Assembly: GCF_029871235.1 (NCBI RefSeq)
Contig: NZ_SSOM01000073.1
Location: 430,011-494,010 of the forward strand
DNA length: 64,000 nucleotides
Direction of reading: 5' to 3'
Source of the DNA: Pseudomonas sp. BN411
GTDB lineage: Bacteria; Pseudomonadota; Gammaproteobacteria; Pseudomonadales; Pseudomonadaceae
Shown here: positions 53,573 to 62,468 of the stretch, one piece after another
How positions within the stretch are numbered: the first letter of the stretch is position 1
Layout of the letters: each line of letters begins with the position of its first letter
Translations under genes and position numbers: made by a program
The notes under the pieces: model-generated
The model's input: only the letters and a program-made list of their open reading frames with translations
The model's database searches: none
What the model was told of the DNA's origin: nothing

Positions 53573-55029
53573 TGACCCTGGCGGAACTGGCCCGCGCGGG
53601 GCGAACCCCGCAACTTCCCATTCAACTGGACGTGGCAGGCGGACTTGAGCTGCAGAGCCTGCTGCGGGTGCTGCCCGGGCAGCGCTATGTAGGCGTTGCC
53701 TTGTGGCAAGGTCGCAAGGTACTGGCCAAGCTGCTGGTCGGCGGCAAGGCCGAGCGGCACTTCCAGCGTGAGCTTTCCGGCACTCGCGCCTTGCACGGGC
53801 AGGGCATCGACTCCCCGGCATTGCTGGGCGAGGGATATCAGGCCGGATTGGGCGGCTGGTTGCTGTTCGAGTACCTGGATTCGGCAGAAAGCCTCTGGGA
53901 CGCCTGGCGCAAGGTCGAACGTGATGTACCGTTGTCCGACGGCCAGCAGGAAGTACTGGGCGAGGCCCTTGGCGCCATCGCGCGACTGCATCTGGCGGGG
54001 CTTGTCCAGGAAGACCTGCATCTGGATAACCTGCTTCGCCACGGCGGCAAGCTGCAGGTGATCGATGGCGGCGGCATTCGCGCCGAAACGCCCGGCAGCC
54101 CGCTGCCTCGCGACAAGGTCATGGCCAACCTGGGCGTTTTCTTCGCCCAAATGCCGGCGGAGCTGGATCCTTTCCTGGAAGAGCTGCTGGTGCAGTACCT
54201 GCTGGTGAACGGCGAGCACGCCCTGCCGCTGGAGGCGCTGGAAAAGAAAATCGCCCGGATGCGGCGCTGGCGCCTTGGCGATTACATGAAGAAGATCGCC
54301 CGCGATTGCAGCCTGTTCAGTGTGACTGGTGGTGCATTCGGCCTGCGGGCGGTTCGTCGCCAGGCCCAAGCGGGCCTTGAGGGATTACTGCAGGCGCCCG
54401 ACTTGGCGCTGGCGCAAGGACGTTCGCTGAAGCAAGGCGCGACCGCCACCGTGGCGGAAGTCACCCTCGAAGGGCGCAAGCTGCTGGTCAAGCGCTACAA
54501 CATCAAGGGGCTGGTGCACTGGCTGACGCGCTTTTGGCGGCCGAGCCGCGCCTGGCACAGCTGGCGTGAAGGCAATCGACTGGAGTTCCTCGGCATCGCC
54601 ACGCCGCGCCCGTTGGCCGTGATCGAACGGCGCTTCCTCTGGCTGCGCAGCCGTGCCTACCTGATTACCGAATATCTCTCCGGGCAAGATATAATCGCCC
54701 GTTTTCGACCTCATCTGGATGACCCGGATGGGGCTGGTGCTCCACCCGAAGCCGAGTTACGTGCCCTCGACCGACTGTTTGCCGCGCTGATCCGTGAGCG
54801 CATCAGCCATGGCGATTTCAAGGGCAGCAACCTGTTCTGGCAGGACGGCCGCTGGACCCTGATCGACCTCGATGCCGTTTGCCAGCATCGCAGCGAACGC
54901 AGCTTCGCCCGGGCCTATGCCCGCGATCGCGCGCGCTTCCTGCGGAATTGGCCGGCCGAATCGGCGTTGCACCAGCTACTGGATAAACGTTTACCGCAGG
55001 TGCCGGGCACCTGCCCTGAAAGAGGCTAA
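53572..55029 (+). CDS. Double-domain LPS kinase-family protein
   Basis: 485 residues containing two kinase-like halves. The first (about 1-260) has a catalytic-like loop LVQEDLHLDNLL and IDGGGIR in place of DFG. The second (about 285-485) has HGDFKGSNLFW and LIDLDAVC, fully canonical for the family. ATG at 53572 overlaps the previous stop; a GTG one codon earlier is also open. Probably a core phosphorylation enzyme, possibly wapQ-like. I am unsure which half is active and on which sugar. Confidence 0.85.
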   Translation: MTLAELARAGRTPQLPIQLDVAGGLELQSLLRVLPGQRYVGVALWQGRKVLAKLLVGGKAERHFQRELSGTRALHGQGIDSPALLGEGYQAGLGGWLLFEYLDSAESLWDAWRKVERDVPLSDGQQEVLGEALGAIARLHLAGLVQEDLHLDNLLRHGGKLQVIDGGGIRAETPGSPLPRDKVMANLGVFFAQMPAELDPFLEELLVQYLLVNGEHALPLEALEKKIARMRRWRLGDYMKKIARDCSLFSVTGGAFGLRAVRRQAQAGLEGLLQAPDLALAQGRSLKQGATATVAEVTLEGRKLLVKRYNIKGLVHWLTRFWRPSRAWHSWREGNRLEFLGIATPRPLAVIERRFLWLRSRAYLITEYLSGQDIIARFRPHLDDPDGAGAPPEAELRALDRLFAALIRERISHGDFKGSNLFWQDGRWTLIDLDAVCQHRSERSFARAYARDRARFLRNWPAESALHQLLDKRLPQVPGTCPERG

Positions 55030-55033
55030 CCCC

Positions 55034-56788
55034 GTGGCATTGACGATTCTCGGCCTTTCCGGCGCTCTCAGCCATGATCCATCCGCCGCCCTCTACATCG
55101 ACGGCAAGCTGATCGCGGCCGCCGAAGAAGAGCGCTTCGTGCGCGACAAGCACGCGAAGAATCGCATGCCCTACGAGTCGGCCAAGTTCTGCCTGGAACA
55201 GGCCGGCATCAAACCGTCCGACGTCGATGTCGTGGCCATTCCCTTCGCCCCCATCAGCCTGTTCGGCAAGGCCCGCTGGCATTACGCCAAGCGCTACTGG
55301 TACGCCCCGGATCGTGCGCTGGACGCCATCCTCATGGGCAATCGCCGCTACAAGCGCTACCGCAAGAAGATCGTCTGGTGCCTGGAGCAACTGGGCTTCG
55401 ATGCCAAGAAAGTGAAGATCGAGCCGGTGGAGCACCACCTGGCCCACGCCTCCAGCGCCTACCACTGCTCCGGCTTCAAGGAGAAGACGGCGATCCTCGG
55501 TATCGACGGCAAGGGCGAGTACGCCACCACCTTCTTCGGCTGGGGTGAGAACGGCAAGATCCACAAGATCAAGGAGTTCTTCGATCCGGACTCCCTCGGC
55601 GGCCTCTACGGCGCGATCACCGAGTACCTGGGCTTCGAGATGCTCGACGGCGAGTTCAAGGTCATGGGCATGGCGCCCTATGGTGACGCCGCCAAGTATG
55701 ACTTCTCGCGCCTGGCCAAGTTCGAGAACGGTGAGCTGATCATCAACACCGATTACGCCAACGTCATCGGCTTCCGTCGCTACAAGGAAAACGGCAAGGG
55801 CTACTACTTCTCGCCGAAGCTGATCGAGTGGCTGGGGCCGAAGCGCCAGGGCGACATCGCCGACGACCCCTACATCCACTACGCCGCCAGCATGCAGGCC
55901 CTGTTCGAGAAGCTGGCGCTGGAGATGATGGATTACTACCTCGGCGACATCATCCGCGAGACCGGCAAGATCGCCTTCGCGGGCGGTTGCGCGCTGAACG
56001 TCAAGCTGAACCAGAAGATCATCGCCCGTCCGGAAGTGAAGGAGCTGTTCGTCCAGCCCGCTTCCGGTGATGCCGGCACCTCCGTCGGTGCCGCTGCCTA
56101 TGTTTCGGTCAAGCGCGGCGTGCCGGTGGAGAAGATGGAGCACGTCTACCTCGGCCCGTCCTTCAGCAACGAAGACGTCATCGCGGCTTGCGCCAAGCAC
56201 CCACAGCAGCCGGTGTTCAAGCGTATCGAGAACACCCCGCAGCGCATCGCCAAGATCATGGTCGACGGCAACCCCGTGGCCTGGTTCCAGGGGCGCATGG
56301 AGTTCGGTCCGCGCGCCCTCGGCGGCCGCTCCATCATTGGTTGCCCGAGTGCGGCCGGCGTCGCTGACCGCATCAACGAGCAGATCAAGTTCCGTGAGCG
56401 CTGGCGCCCCTTCTGCCCGTCGATGCTGGATACCGTCGCGTCGCAGATGCTCAAGGTCGATCACCCGTCGCCCTTCATGACCTTCACCTTCGAAGTCAAC
56501 GAAGAGTGGAAGACCCGCGTGGCCGAAGTGGTGCACGAGGACGGTACCTCTCGCGCCCAGGTGCTGGAGCGCCGCCACAATCCGCGTTGGTACGACCTGA
56601 TGAAGGAACTGGAAGTCCTCACCGGCAACGGCGTGTCCCTGAACACCTCGCTCAATCGTCGTGGCGAGCCGATGATCTGCTCGCCCACCGACGCGCTGAA
56701 CATGTTCTACGGCTCGGACCTGCAGTACCTGATCATGGAAGACATCCTCGTCGTCAAGGAAGGCAAAGACTGGTATGACAATGTCTGA
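55034..56788 (+). CDS. wapO: Carbamoyltransferase of LPS core (NodU/CmcH family)
   Basis: Transfers a carbamoyl group to a core heptose (heptose II in P. aeruginosa). It has 584 residues. The N-terminal Kae1-like domain has LSGALSHDPSAAL near the start and the metal-binding HHLAHASSAY near residue 137. The second, larger domain carries the FQGRMEFGPRALGGRSI signature near 416. Start GTG at 55034 has AGAGG upstream; the longer open frame overlaps the previous gene. A lower-scoring option would be antibiotic-type carbamoylation, but context fits the core. Confidence 0.92.
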   Translation: MALTILGLSGALSHDPSAALYIDGKLIAAAEEERFVRDKHAKNRMPYESAKFCLEQAGIKPSDVDVVAIPFAPISLFGKARWHYAKRYWYAPDRALDAILMGNRRYKRYRKKIVWCLEQLGFDAKKVKIEPVEHHLAHASSAYHCSGFKEKTAILGIDGKGEYATTFFGWGENGKIHKIKEFFDPDSLGGLYGAITEYLGFEMLDGEFKVMGMAPYGDAAKYDFSRLAKFENGELIINTDYANVIGFRRYKENGKGYYFSPKLIEWLGPKRQGDIADDPYIHYAASMQALFEKLALEMMDYYLGDIIRETGKIAFAGGCALNVKLNQKIIARPEVKELFVQPASGDAGTSVGAAAYVSVKRGVPVEKMEHVYLGPSFSNEDVIAACAKHPQQPVFKRIENTPQRIAKIMVDGNPVAWFQGRMEFGPRALGGRSIIGCPSAAGVADRINEQIKFRERWRPFCPSMLDTVASQMLKVDHPSPFMTFTFEVNEEWKTRVAEVVHEDGTSRAQVLERRHNPRWYDLMKELEVLTGNGVSLNTSLNRRGEPMICSPTDALNMFYGSDLQYLIMEDILVVKEGKDWYDNV

Positions 56789-57689
56789 CACGCCGCTCCT
56801 GAGCGTAGTGATTCCGGCGTACAACTATGCCGCGACGGTTGCGCGTGCGGTTGAGTCCGTACTTGCCCAGTTGCCGGACGCCAATGCAGAGCTGCTGGTG
56901 ATCGACGACGGCTCTACCGACCAGACCCCTCAGGTGCTGAGCTCGCTGCAGGAGAAATTCCCGGGCAGTTTCCGCATGCTGCGAAAGGAGAACGGTGGCT
57001 TGGCTTCGGTTCGTAATCGAGGCATCGACGAAGCCCGTGGCGATTTCCTGATTTTCCTCGATGCGGATGACGAAATGGCACCTGGTGCCCTCTCCGCCCT
57101 GACGGAGCATTTGAAGGCCAATCCGCAGAGCAGGCTGGTGATCGGTGCGCATTGGTCGGTTTTCGAGAGTGGTAAGCGGACGTTGCACGAGGTAGCGCCG
57201 TTGCCCGAGTCGCCCTACGAGCGCGTCCGCGGCTACCTGATTGACAAGCGGGTAGCCTTGTCCAATGGGGCTTGCGCCATGCATCGCGATGTCTTCGGGC
57301 CGGGTCGCTATCCAGAGCGTTTCCGCAGTGTCGAAGACATTCCCGTCTTCGCCCAGGTCCTGGCGCGTTTTCCCTGCTCCGTGGTTCAACAACCTCTGGC
57401 TTTGATCCACAAGCATTCCACCAGCCTGCGTCACAACCTTACCTATGCCCGTGCGGTTGGCCTGTCCCTGGTTGACGAGGTCTTCTCCCCTGCACGCATG
57501 CCTTCCGAGCTCCAGAGGTTGAAGACCGCTTACAAGGCTCAGCGCTGCCTGTCGCTGTTCCGCACCTGCCTGCTCGCTGGTGACCAGGAACGTGCCCGCG
57601 AGTACTACCGAGAAGCATTGCGCACGGATTGGCGGGTATTGTTGAAGTGGTCCTACACACGCAAGGCCGTCAGGCTATGGCTGCACTGA
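56775..57689 (+). CDS. Glycosyltransferase family 2, outer core
   Basis: GT-A fold enzyme of 304 residues. VVIPAYN is at about residue 11, IDDGSTD at 43-49 and the metal-binding DADD at 96-99. It has no membrane helix. ATG at 56775 overlaps the carbamoyltransferase gene by 14 bases; ATG at 56781 is an option. The sugar and acceptor are unknown; place suggests an outer-core residue. I do not recognise an equivalent in the P. aeruginosa cluster. Confidence 0.9.
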   Translation: MTMSDTPLLSVVIPAYNYAATVARAVESVLAQLPDANAELLVIDDGSTDQTPQVLSSLQEKFPGSFRMLRKENGGLASVRNRGIDEARGDFLIFLDADDEMAPGALSALTEHLKANPQSRLVIGAHWSVFESGKRTLHEVAPLPESPYERVRGYLIDKRVALSNGACAMHRDVFGPGRYPERFRSVEDIPVFAQVLARFPCSVVQQPLALIHKHSTSLRHNLTYARAVGLSLVDEVFSPARMPSELQRLKTAYKAQRCLSLFRTCLLAGDQERAREYYREALRTDWRVLLKWSYTRKAVRLWLH

Positions 57690-58651
57690 AACCCATGAAA
57701 GTGCTGGCTCTGAGTTCGGCGGGGCGAGAGCCGGATTTTTCCTGTGTTTACGAACATCTGGGTGGGCAGCTCGATCTCGAACTGAAGATACTCGATAAGG
57801 GCGCCCAGCGTGACCTGAGTCGCACGCTGCGTTCCGTCGACCTTTCGCTTTACGATCGCATCCTTGTCGACCTCCACTTCAAGAACATCCATCGGCAAAC
57901 CCGGTTCCTGAGCCGGCTTTCCGGCCTTCTGATCTATGAGGAGGATGCTTGCCAGAATTATCTGGAGAGCTCTCGCTGGCATGGACGCTTCAGTCGCTTC
58001 TATAGGCAGTTGCCCAACGCCCGCATTGTTGTGACCGGTGCCAGCGTCGCCGAGCGATTGAGGCTGGAAGGCTTCAAGGTCCACTTCATTCCTAAAGGTT
58101 ATGACCCGCGCATGATCTTTCATGAGGAGGTGGAGCGAGATATCGAGTTGGGTTTCATTGGGCGGACTGCGAGTTCTGCCTACCAGGACAGGAGACGATT
58201 TCTGGATCGCTTGGCGGCTGAGGACTCGCTGCAACTGTTGCGCACCGCTCCCGGAGAACCTTACCGGAAGATGCTGAACCGTATTCGCTACTTCGTCAGC
58301 GCCGACGTTGGCTTGGGCGAGTACATGGCGAAGAACTTCGAGGCGATGGCCTGCGGATGCGTCTTGCTGGCCTGGCGTCAGGGTAGCGAGGAGCCTGCAA
58401 TCGGTCTCGAAGATGGTGTCCATCTCTTGCTGTATTCCGACGTCGACGAATTGCGGGCGCACCTGGCCAGGCTGCGCAATGATTCGAACCTGGCGCTGGC
58501 CATAGCCGAGGGGGGGCGACGATTCGTCGAGCGACACCTTTCCCACCTCAAGTTGGCCGATCATCTCATCGAGGTAATGGAAGGGCCCTGGCCGCCGGTT
58601 GAGTCCGTTTCCTCCTGGCGGGCCTTCTGGTCCCGGATCAACCCATTTTGA
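57677..58651 (+). CDS. Glycosyltransferase, CgeB/GT-B-like
   Basis: 324 residues with a GT-B look: an N-terminal Rossmann-like half and a C-terminal half with GFIGRTAS near 156 and EYMAKNFEAMACGCVLLAWRQG near 217, the usual CgeB/Glyco_trans_1_2 donor-site region. ATG at 57677 overlaps the previous gene; ATG at 57695 is an alternative. Donor unknown. Part of the outer-core module. Confidence 0.85.
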   Translation: MAALKPMKVLALSSAGREPDFSCVYEHLGGQLDLELKILDKGAQRDLSRTLRSVDLSLYDRILVDLHFKNIHRQTRFLSRLSGLLIYEEDACQNYLESSRWHGRFSRFYRQLPNARIVVTGASVAERLRLEGFKVHFIPKGYDPRMIFHEEVERDIELGFIGRTASSAYQDRRRFLDRLAAEDSLQLLRTAPGEPYRKMLNRIRYFVSADVGLGEYMAKNFEAMACGCVLLAWRQGSEEPAIGLEDGVHLLLYSDVDELRAHLARLRNDSNLALAIAEGGRRFVERHLSHLKLADHLIEVMEGPWPPVESVSSWRAFWSRINPF

Positions 58652-58659
58652 GCAATCCC

Positions 58660-59538
58660 ATGTCTCCGACGACCAACGACCAGCAGCCGCTAGTGAGTGT
58701 GATCATCTCTTCTTACAACCACGCGCCCTACATCGAGGCAAGTATTCTCAGCGTGCTGGCGCAGAGTTACCCGAACATTGAGTTGTTGGTGGTGGACGAT
58801 GGCTCTCGTGATGACAGCGTTGCCCGCATCGAGGCGCTGCAAGCTGTCCATGGTTTCGATTTTCGCGTCCAGTCCAACAAGGGATTATCGCGAACCCTGA
58901 ACGAGACCATCGAGCGGGCAAAAGGCAGCCTGATCGCCCCCTTTGGCTCGGACGACATCATGCTCCCGGACCGTATTGCCAGGCAGGTCGCCTACATGAT
59001 GGATAAACCGGAGGTCGGCATCTGTGCCGGGGATATCCAGACTATCAATGCGGATGGAAAGCCCAGCGGCAGGCCGCGTGACTTGGCGTTTCGCCGCCTG
59101 GATTTCGAAGACGTATTCCTTGCTCGCAAGCCAGGAGCTCCTGCACCCACGCTTCTATTCCGCCGGGAGGCGCTTGATCGGGTTGGCAGTTTCGAGCCTG
59201 AAGTCCGCCTTGAGGACCTGATGATTGAGCTGAAGATTACCCGGAGTGGGTATTTCATCGACGTCCTCGGCGAACCTTTGGCACTTTACCGGGTGCATGA
59301 CAGTAATACTTATAAGAACTATCGCTTTATGGTGGAAAATGTACTGAAGACCTATGCGCGCTTCAGTGATCATCCTGCGTATCCGGAGGTCTGTGCGCGA
59401 TTCCGCAACTCGATGCTGCTCAAGTGTGCGCGGAGCGATAGGGCGTTGGCGTGGGAGTTGCTTTCTGAATTACCTCTTCGCTACTGGAACGGCAAGACCT
59501 TGCGGGCTATGGGACGCCTTTTTTATGGTCGGAACTAA
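58660..59538 (+). CDS. Glycosyltransferase family 2, outer core
   Basis: GT-A enzyme of 292 residues. VSVIISSYN is near residue 12, VDDGS at 45-49, and GSDD at 96-99 takes the usual DxD place. A C-terminal helical part follows. ATG at 58660 is chosen; a TTG at 58648 overlaps the previous stop and is possible. Acceptor and sugar unknown. Codon use is still GC-rich here, shifting in the next gene. Confidence 0.9.
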   Translation: MSPTTNDQQPLVSVIISSYNHAPYIEASILSVLAQSYPNIELLVVDDGSRDDSVARIEALQAVHGFDFRVQSNKGLSRTLNETIERAKGSLIAPFGSDDIMLPDRIARQVAYMMDKPEVGICAGDIQTINADGKPSGRPRDLAFRRLDFEDVFLARKPGAPAPTLLFRREALDRVGSFEPEVRLEDLMIELKITRSGYFIDVLGEPLALYRVHDSNTYKNYRFMVENVLKTYARFSDHPAYPEVCARFRNSMLLKCARSDRALAWELLSELPLRYWNGKTLRAMGRLFYGRN

Positions 59539-59545
59539 TGTGGCG

Positions 59546-60553
59546 ATGGAGTATTTACACCAGTCGGTCAATCCAGAAGTCTCGGTAGTTATCCCGTGCT
59601 ATAACTTTGGTCGGTTTTTGCAAGAGACTGTTGGTAGTCTGCAAAGGCAGAGCTACCAAAACTGGGAAGCGATTATTGTTGATGACGGTTCTGTTGATGA
59701 TACAGCGAGTCGTGCGGCTGCCCTGGCGCAGAAAGATACTCGTGTTCGCTATGTCTATCAGGTGAATCAGGGGGTTTCTGCTGCGCGTAATAGAGGGATT
59801 TCGTTAGCGCGTGGGGAGTTTGTGCTTTTTTTGGATGCTGATGATCTGTTGACGGCTGAGAAGTTGCGGTCGCATGTTGAGCATTTTCGGCGCTGCCCAC
59901 AGGTCAATATTTCTTATTCTAAGTTTCGCTATTTTTTAGATGGTAAGCCGGAAGTTTGTTTTGCAAACTATGGGCTTGACTCGCACCAGGAGTGGAGTCG
60001 TCCAGTTTCCGGTTTTGGAAGGACAAGCTTTCCTGTGTTTATTCGAAAGAATAATTTTCCACTTCAGGCTGCAGCCTTTCGTCATGTTTTTTTGCAGAAA
60101 GTTGGCCTTTTCGATCAGGGCATGCGCGCCCTGGAGGATTGGGACTATTTATTGCGTTGCATTCTGCGCGGAGCGTATATGGAAAGCCTGAGAGATGAAG
60201 GCTCCATGACTTTGATTCGGGTGCACCCAAGCAGTGCTACTCGAAATGTCGCATTTACTGACTACATTGGTCGTGTATATGGAAATGTATCTATTGAATT
60301 AGATCGTCTGCGCGCATCCTCTAACGCGAAAGATGTTGGTTTTTATGCTAAGCATTTGAAAAGGGCACTGCTTGAGAAGGCGCGAAGAGAAAGGAGGCGG
60401 ATGTTTAAGGAGGGGAAGGGGGAAATTATTGACCGCATCATTGGTTTGGGTTTTTTGAATTTTTCCGGATTGTTAGGGATTTCCAGAGAGTTTGGCTTTG
60501 TGAGCTTTGCCAAGGCTTATCTGGGGGCGTTAAGAAAATATCTATCTATCTAA
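59546..60553 (+). CDS. Glycosyltransferase family 2, AT-rich
   Basis: GT-A enzyme of 335 residues. VSVVIPCYN is near residue 12, VDDGS at 45-49 and DADD at 97-100. The C-terminal region of about 100 residues is basic and of unclear role. ATG at 59546 is chosen; ATG at 59525 (inside the previous gene) is also possible. The base composition is markedly more AT-rich than upstream genes, with many TTT, ATT and AAT codons, suggesting a recombined or recently acquired segment. Sugar unknown. Confidence 0.88.
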   Translation: MEYLHQSVNPEVSVVIPCYNFGRFLQETVGSLQRQSYQNWEAIIVDDGSVDDTASRAAALAQKDTRVRYVYQVNQGVSAARNRGISLARGEFVLFLDADDLLTAEKLRSHVEHFRRCPQVNISYSKFRYFLDGKPEVCFANYGLDSHQEWSRPVSGFGRTSFPVFIRKNNFPLQAAAFRHVFLQKVGLFDQGMRALEDWDYLLRCILRGAYMESLRDEGSMTLIRVHPSSATRNVAFTDYIGRVYGNVSIELDRLRASSNAKDVGFYAKHLKRALLEKARRERRRMFKEGKGEIIDRIIGLGFLNFSGLLGISREFGFVSFAKAYLGALRKYLSI

Positions 60554-60567
60554 AAGAATTTTGTTTT

Positions 60568-61755
60568 ATGGGGAACGTGTATTTTGTTGGCTGGTTTGCG
60601 CGATTGACTGTAATCGGCTTGTTCTGTTTTTTGTGTGCGCCATGGTTGTTGCAGAGTAATACGCATTATCATCGGCTTATTATTGTTTTTTTGTGGCTGC
60701 CGGCGTTGTTGCACGTTTTTCTGATGCGTAAGCACTATCCATCGATGGATAAGTCGTTTGTCGTGCTGTATTTAATGGCTTCCGCGTGGTTCGTGTTTGT
60801 TTCTGTTTTAGATGTGGGGCGCGGAGGCGAGCTGCGCGAGATTAAGCTACCATTTTATATAGGTCTTAGTCTGCTTGGTTGTGTGGTCTGTGCCATGTGT
60901 TTGCGGGAGCGCTTCACCGGATTTTTACTGCTGTGTTGTGCGATTGGTGGACTGGGGGCTGGGCTTTCCTGGTTTATCTTTTATTTCGTACAGGAGCATA
61001 ATTTTTCCGAGCGAGTTGTGAATTTGGGGCTGTGGCGGGTGGTGATTCCTGCCGCTCAGGCCTGTGGTGCACTGTTTATTCTGACGATATTCCTTGGGTT
61101 CGATCGCAAGCGTGGGGTGGGACTCCTATGTGTGCTAGTGTTGGCGTTGTTGGGGTTCGGTGTGTTTATTTACTTCAGCCAGACACGCTGGGTGTGGTTG
61201 AGTCTAGTGTTGTCTTGTGTTGGCGGGGCCATCTTGTTACGGAACAAACTGGCCTGTGGTGGGGCGGCAATTGCTCTGTTGTTGATTGGGGCAATTTTCC
61301 TTGCCATTCCTGATCTTTTATCCAATCGCGGCCTTTCTTATCGGCCTGAGATCTGGCAGGGGGGCTTTGCTCTATTGTTGGATAACTGGTGGGAGGGTGT
61401 TGGATCTAAGGAGTATTGGATTGCGATCAAGTCCACTCCAGTTCGGTTCAATCATGCACACAACATGTTCCTGGATATTGGCATCCGCTTTGGTGTTCTT
61501 GGTCTGCTTCTATGGATAGGACTCTGGTGTTGGACTGGCTGGCACGCCCTCAAGTGGCGCCATACTTCGTTGGGTGGAGCGACGGTTGCCTTGTGGCTGT
61601 ACTCTGGGCTGGTGGTCCTTACAGATGGCACGATGCCATGGGTAAAGCCATCGACCATCTGGTTCGTGACTTGGCTCCCTGTGGCGTTAGTGCTGGCGAT
61701 GGATACTTGTGTCAGGCAGGGGAAAGAGGAGCGGGACTTCCCGGTTGCTGGTTGA
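60568..61755 (+). CDS. waaL: O-antigen ligase
   Basis: Polytopic inner-membrane enzyme that joins undecaprenyl-linked O-antigen to the lipid A-core on the periplasmic side. It has 395 residues and about eleven or twelve hydrophobic segments. SQTRWVWLSL near 210, RPEIWQGG near 262 and NHAHNMFLDIGIRFG near 293 match the Wzy_C/WaaL loop with its key arginine and histidine. It is AT-rich like the gene before. Place between the glycosyltransferases and msbA fits. WaaL proteins share little sequence, so the call rests on topology and motif. Confidence 0.9.
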   Translation: MGNVYFVGWFARLTVIGLFCFLCAPWLLQSNTHYHRLIIVFLWLPALLHVFLMRKHYPSMDKSFVVLYLMASAWFVFVSVLDVGRGGELREIKLPFYIGLSLLGCVVCAMCLRERFTGFLLLCCAIGGLGAGLSWFIFYFVQEHNFSERVVNLGLWRVVIPAAQACGALFILTIFLGFDRKRGVGLLCVLVLALLGFGVFIYFSQTRWVWLSLVLSCVGGAILLRNKLACGGAAIALLLIGAIFLAIPDLLSNRGLSYRPEIWQGGFALLLDNWWEGVGSKEYWIAIKSTPVRFNHAHNMFLDIGIRFGVLGLLLWIGLWCWTGWHALKWRHTSLGGATVALWLYSGLVVLTDGTMPWVKPSTIWFVTWLPVALVLAMDTCVRQGKEERDFPVAG

Positions 61756-61818
61756 ATCAGATGCCGGTGCTCCACTTTAAGCTGGTGGAAATGCTTGGCG
61801 ATCTTAAGGTTGCTGCCT

Positions 61819-62436
61819 TCACGTAGGCTTGGCGGTGGTCGGTCGCTCATAGGCCTGCAGCAGACGCTGCCAGGGGAAGTCGTCGATCTGACTGCGGCGC
61901 AGGTAGCCATTGAGGTGTTGCAGGTTACGTTGCGCCAATCGACTGCTTAGCGGGCCGCGTTTGAAGCGCATGTCCAGGAAGTCGATGAGGCCGAATCCGC
62001 CGTCGGGCAAACGCAGGATGTTGCCCAGGTGAAGCGAGCGGAAGTAGATACCGCGATGGTGCAGGGTACGGATGAAGTTTGCGAGTTCGGGCAGTAGCGC
62101 GTCGAACTCGGGGCGTCCATGGCGATACAGCTTATCCAGCGATTGTCCAGGCAGCGGCTCGTAGAAGCAGGCACTGACGGCCTGGACCCTGTCTAGCCAC
62201 ATGCACTCGCTGACCTTGGGCGTCGTGATACCGCGTTCGGTAAGCAGTTCGGCGTTCCGGGCGAAGCGTTGTGCGGAAGGGCGCATGCGGGCGAGCCAGA
62301 GTCGGCGGCGTGGCCGGAAAATCTTCAGCAGTTGGCCGTCCGGCTGGCGCAGGACCTTGGGGCCCCGACCGTCCTTCTCCAGGACCTCGCCTGCGTCGAG
62401 CCACTGCTGCATTTCGTTCGCTGGTACAATCCGCAT
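61819..62436 (-). CDS. LPS kinase-family protein with an FRS catalytic loop
   Basis: 205-residue kinase-fold protein matching the gene found between waaL and msbA in P. aeruginosa. The catalytic loop reads GIYFRSLHLGNIL, so the usual HRD is FRS and the catalytic aspartate is missing, while LIDFLDMRF retains an aspartate in the DFG place. It may be a pseudokinase or an unusual core kinase. ATG at 62436 is used; a TTG one codon upstream is open. It is divergent from msbA by only 32 bases and convergent with waaL. Confidence 0.85.
   Translation of the reverse strand: MRIVPANEMQQWLDAGEVLEKDGRGPKVLRQPDGQLLKIFRPRRRLWLARMRPSAQRFARNAELLTERGITTPKVSECMWLDRVQAVSACFYEPLPGQSLDKLYRHGRPEFDALLPELANFIRTLHHRGIYFRSLHLGNILRLPDGGFGLIDFLDMRFKRGPLSSRLAQRNLQHLNGYLRRSQIDDFPWQRLLQAYERPTTAKPT
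62422..62430 (+). promoter_or_regulatory. Candidate extended -10 promoter for msbA
   Basis: TGG-TACAAT is an extended -10 motif with no clear -35. It would start transcription near 62437, giving a short leader of about 32 bases for msbA. It lies inside the first codons of the divergent kinase-like gene. Confidence 0.35.
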
Positions 62437-62468
62437 CAATTTTCTCTGAGTAGCAATAGGGAACGAGA

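Noticed and set aside
54872-55033. An upstream start for the carbamoyltransferase gene
   Set aside because: It would overlap the preceding kinase-family gene by about 160 bases; GTG at 55034 has a ribosome site and matches the family start.
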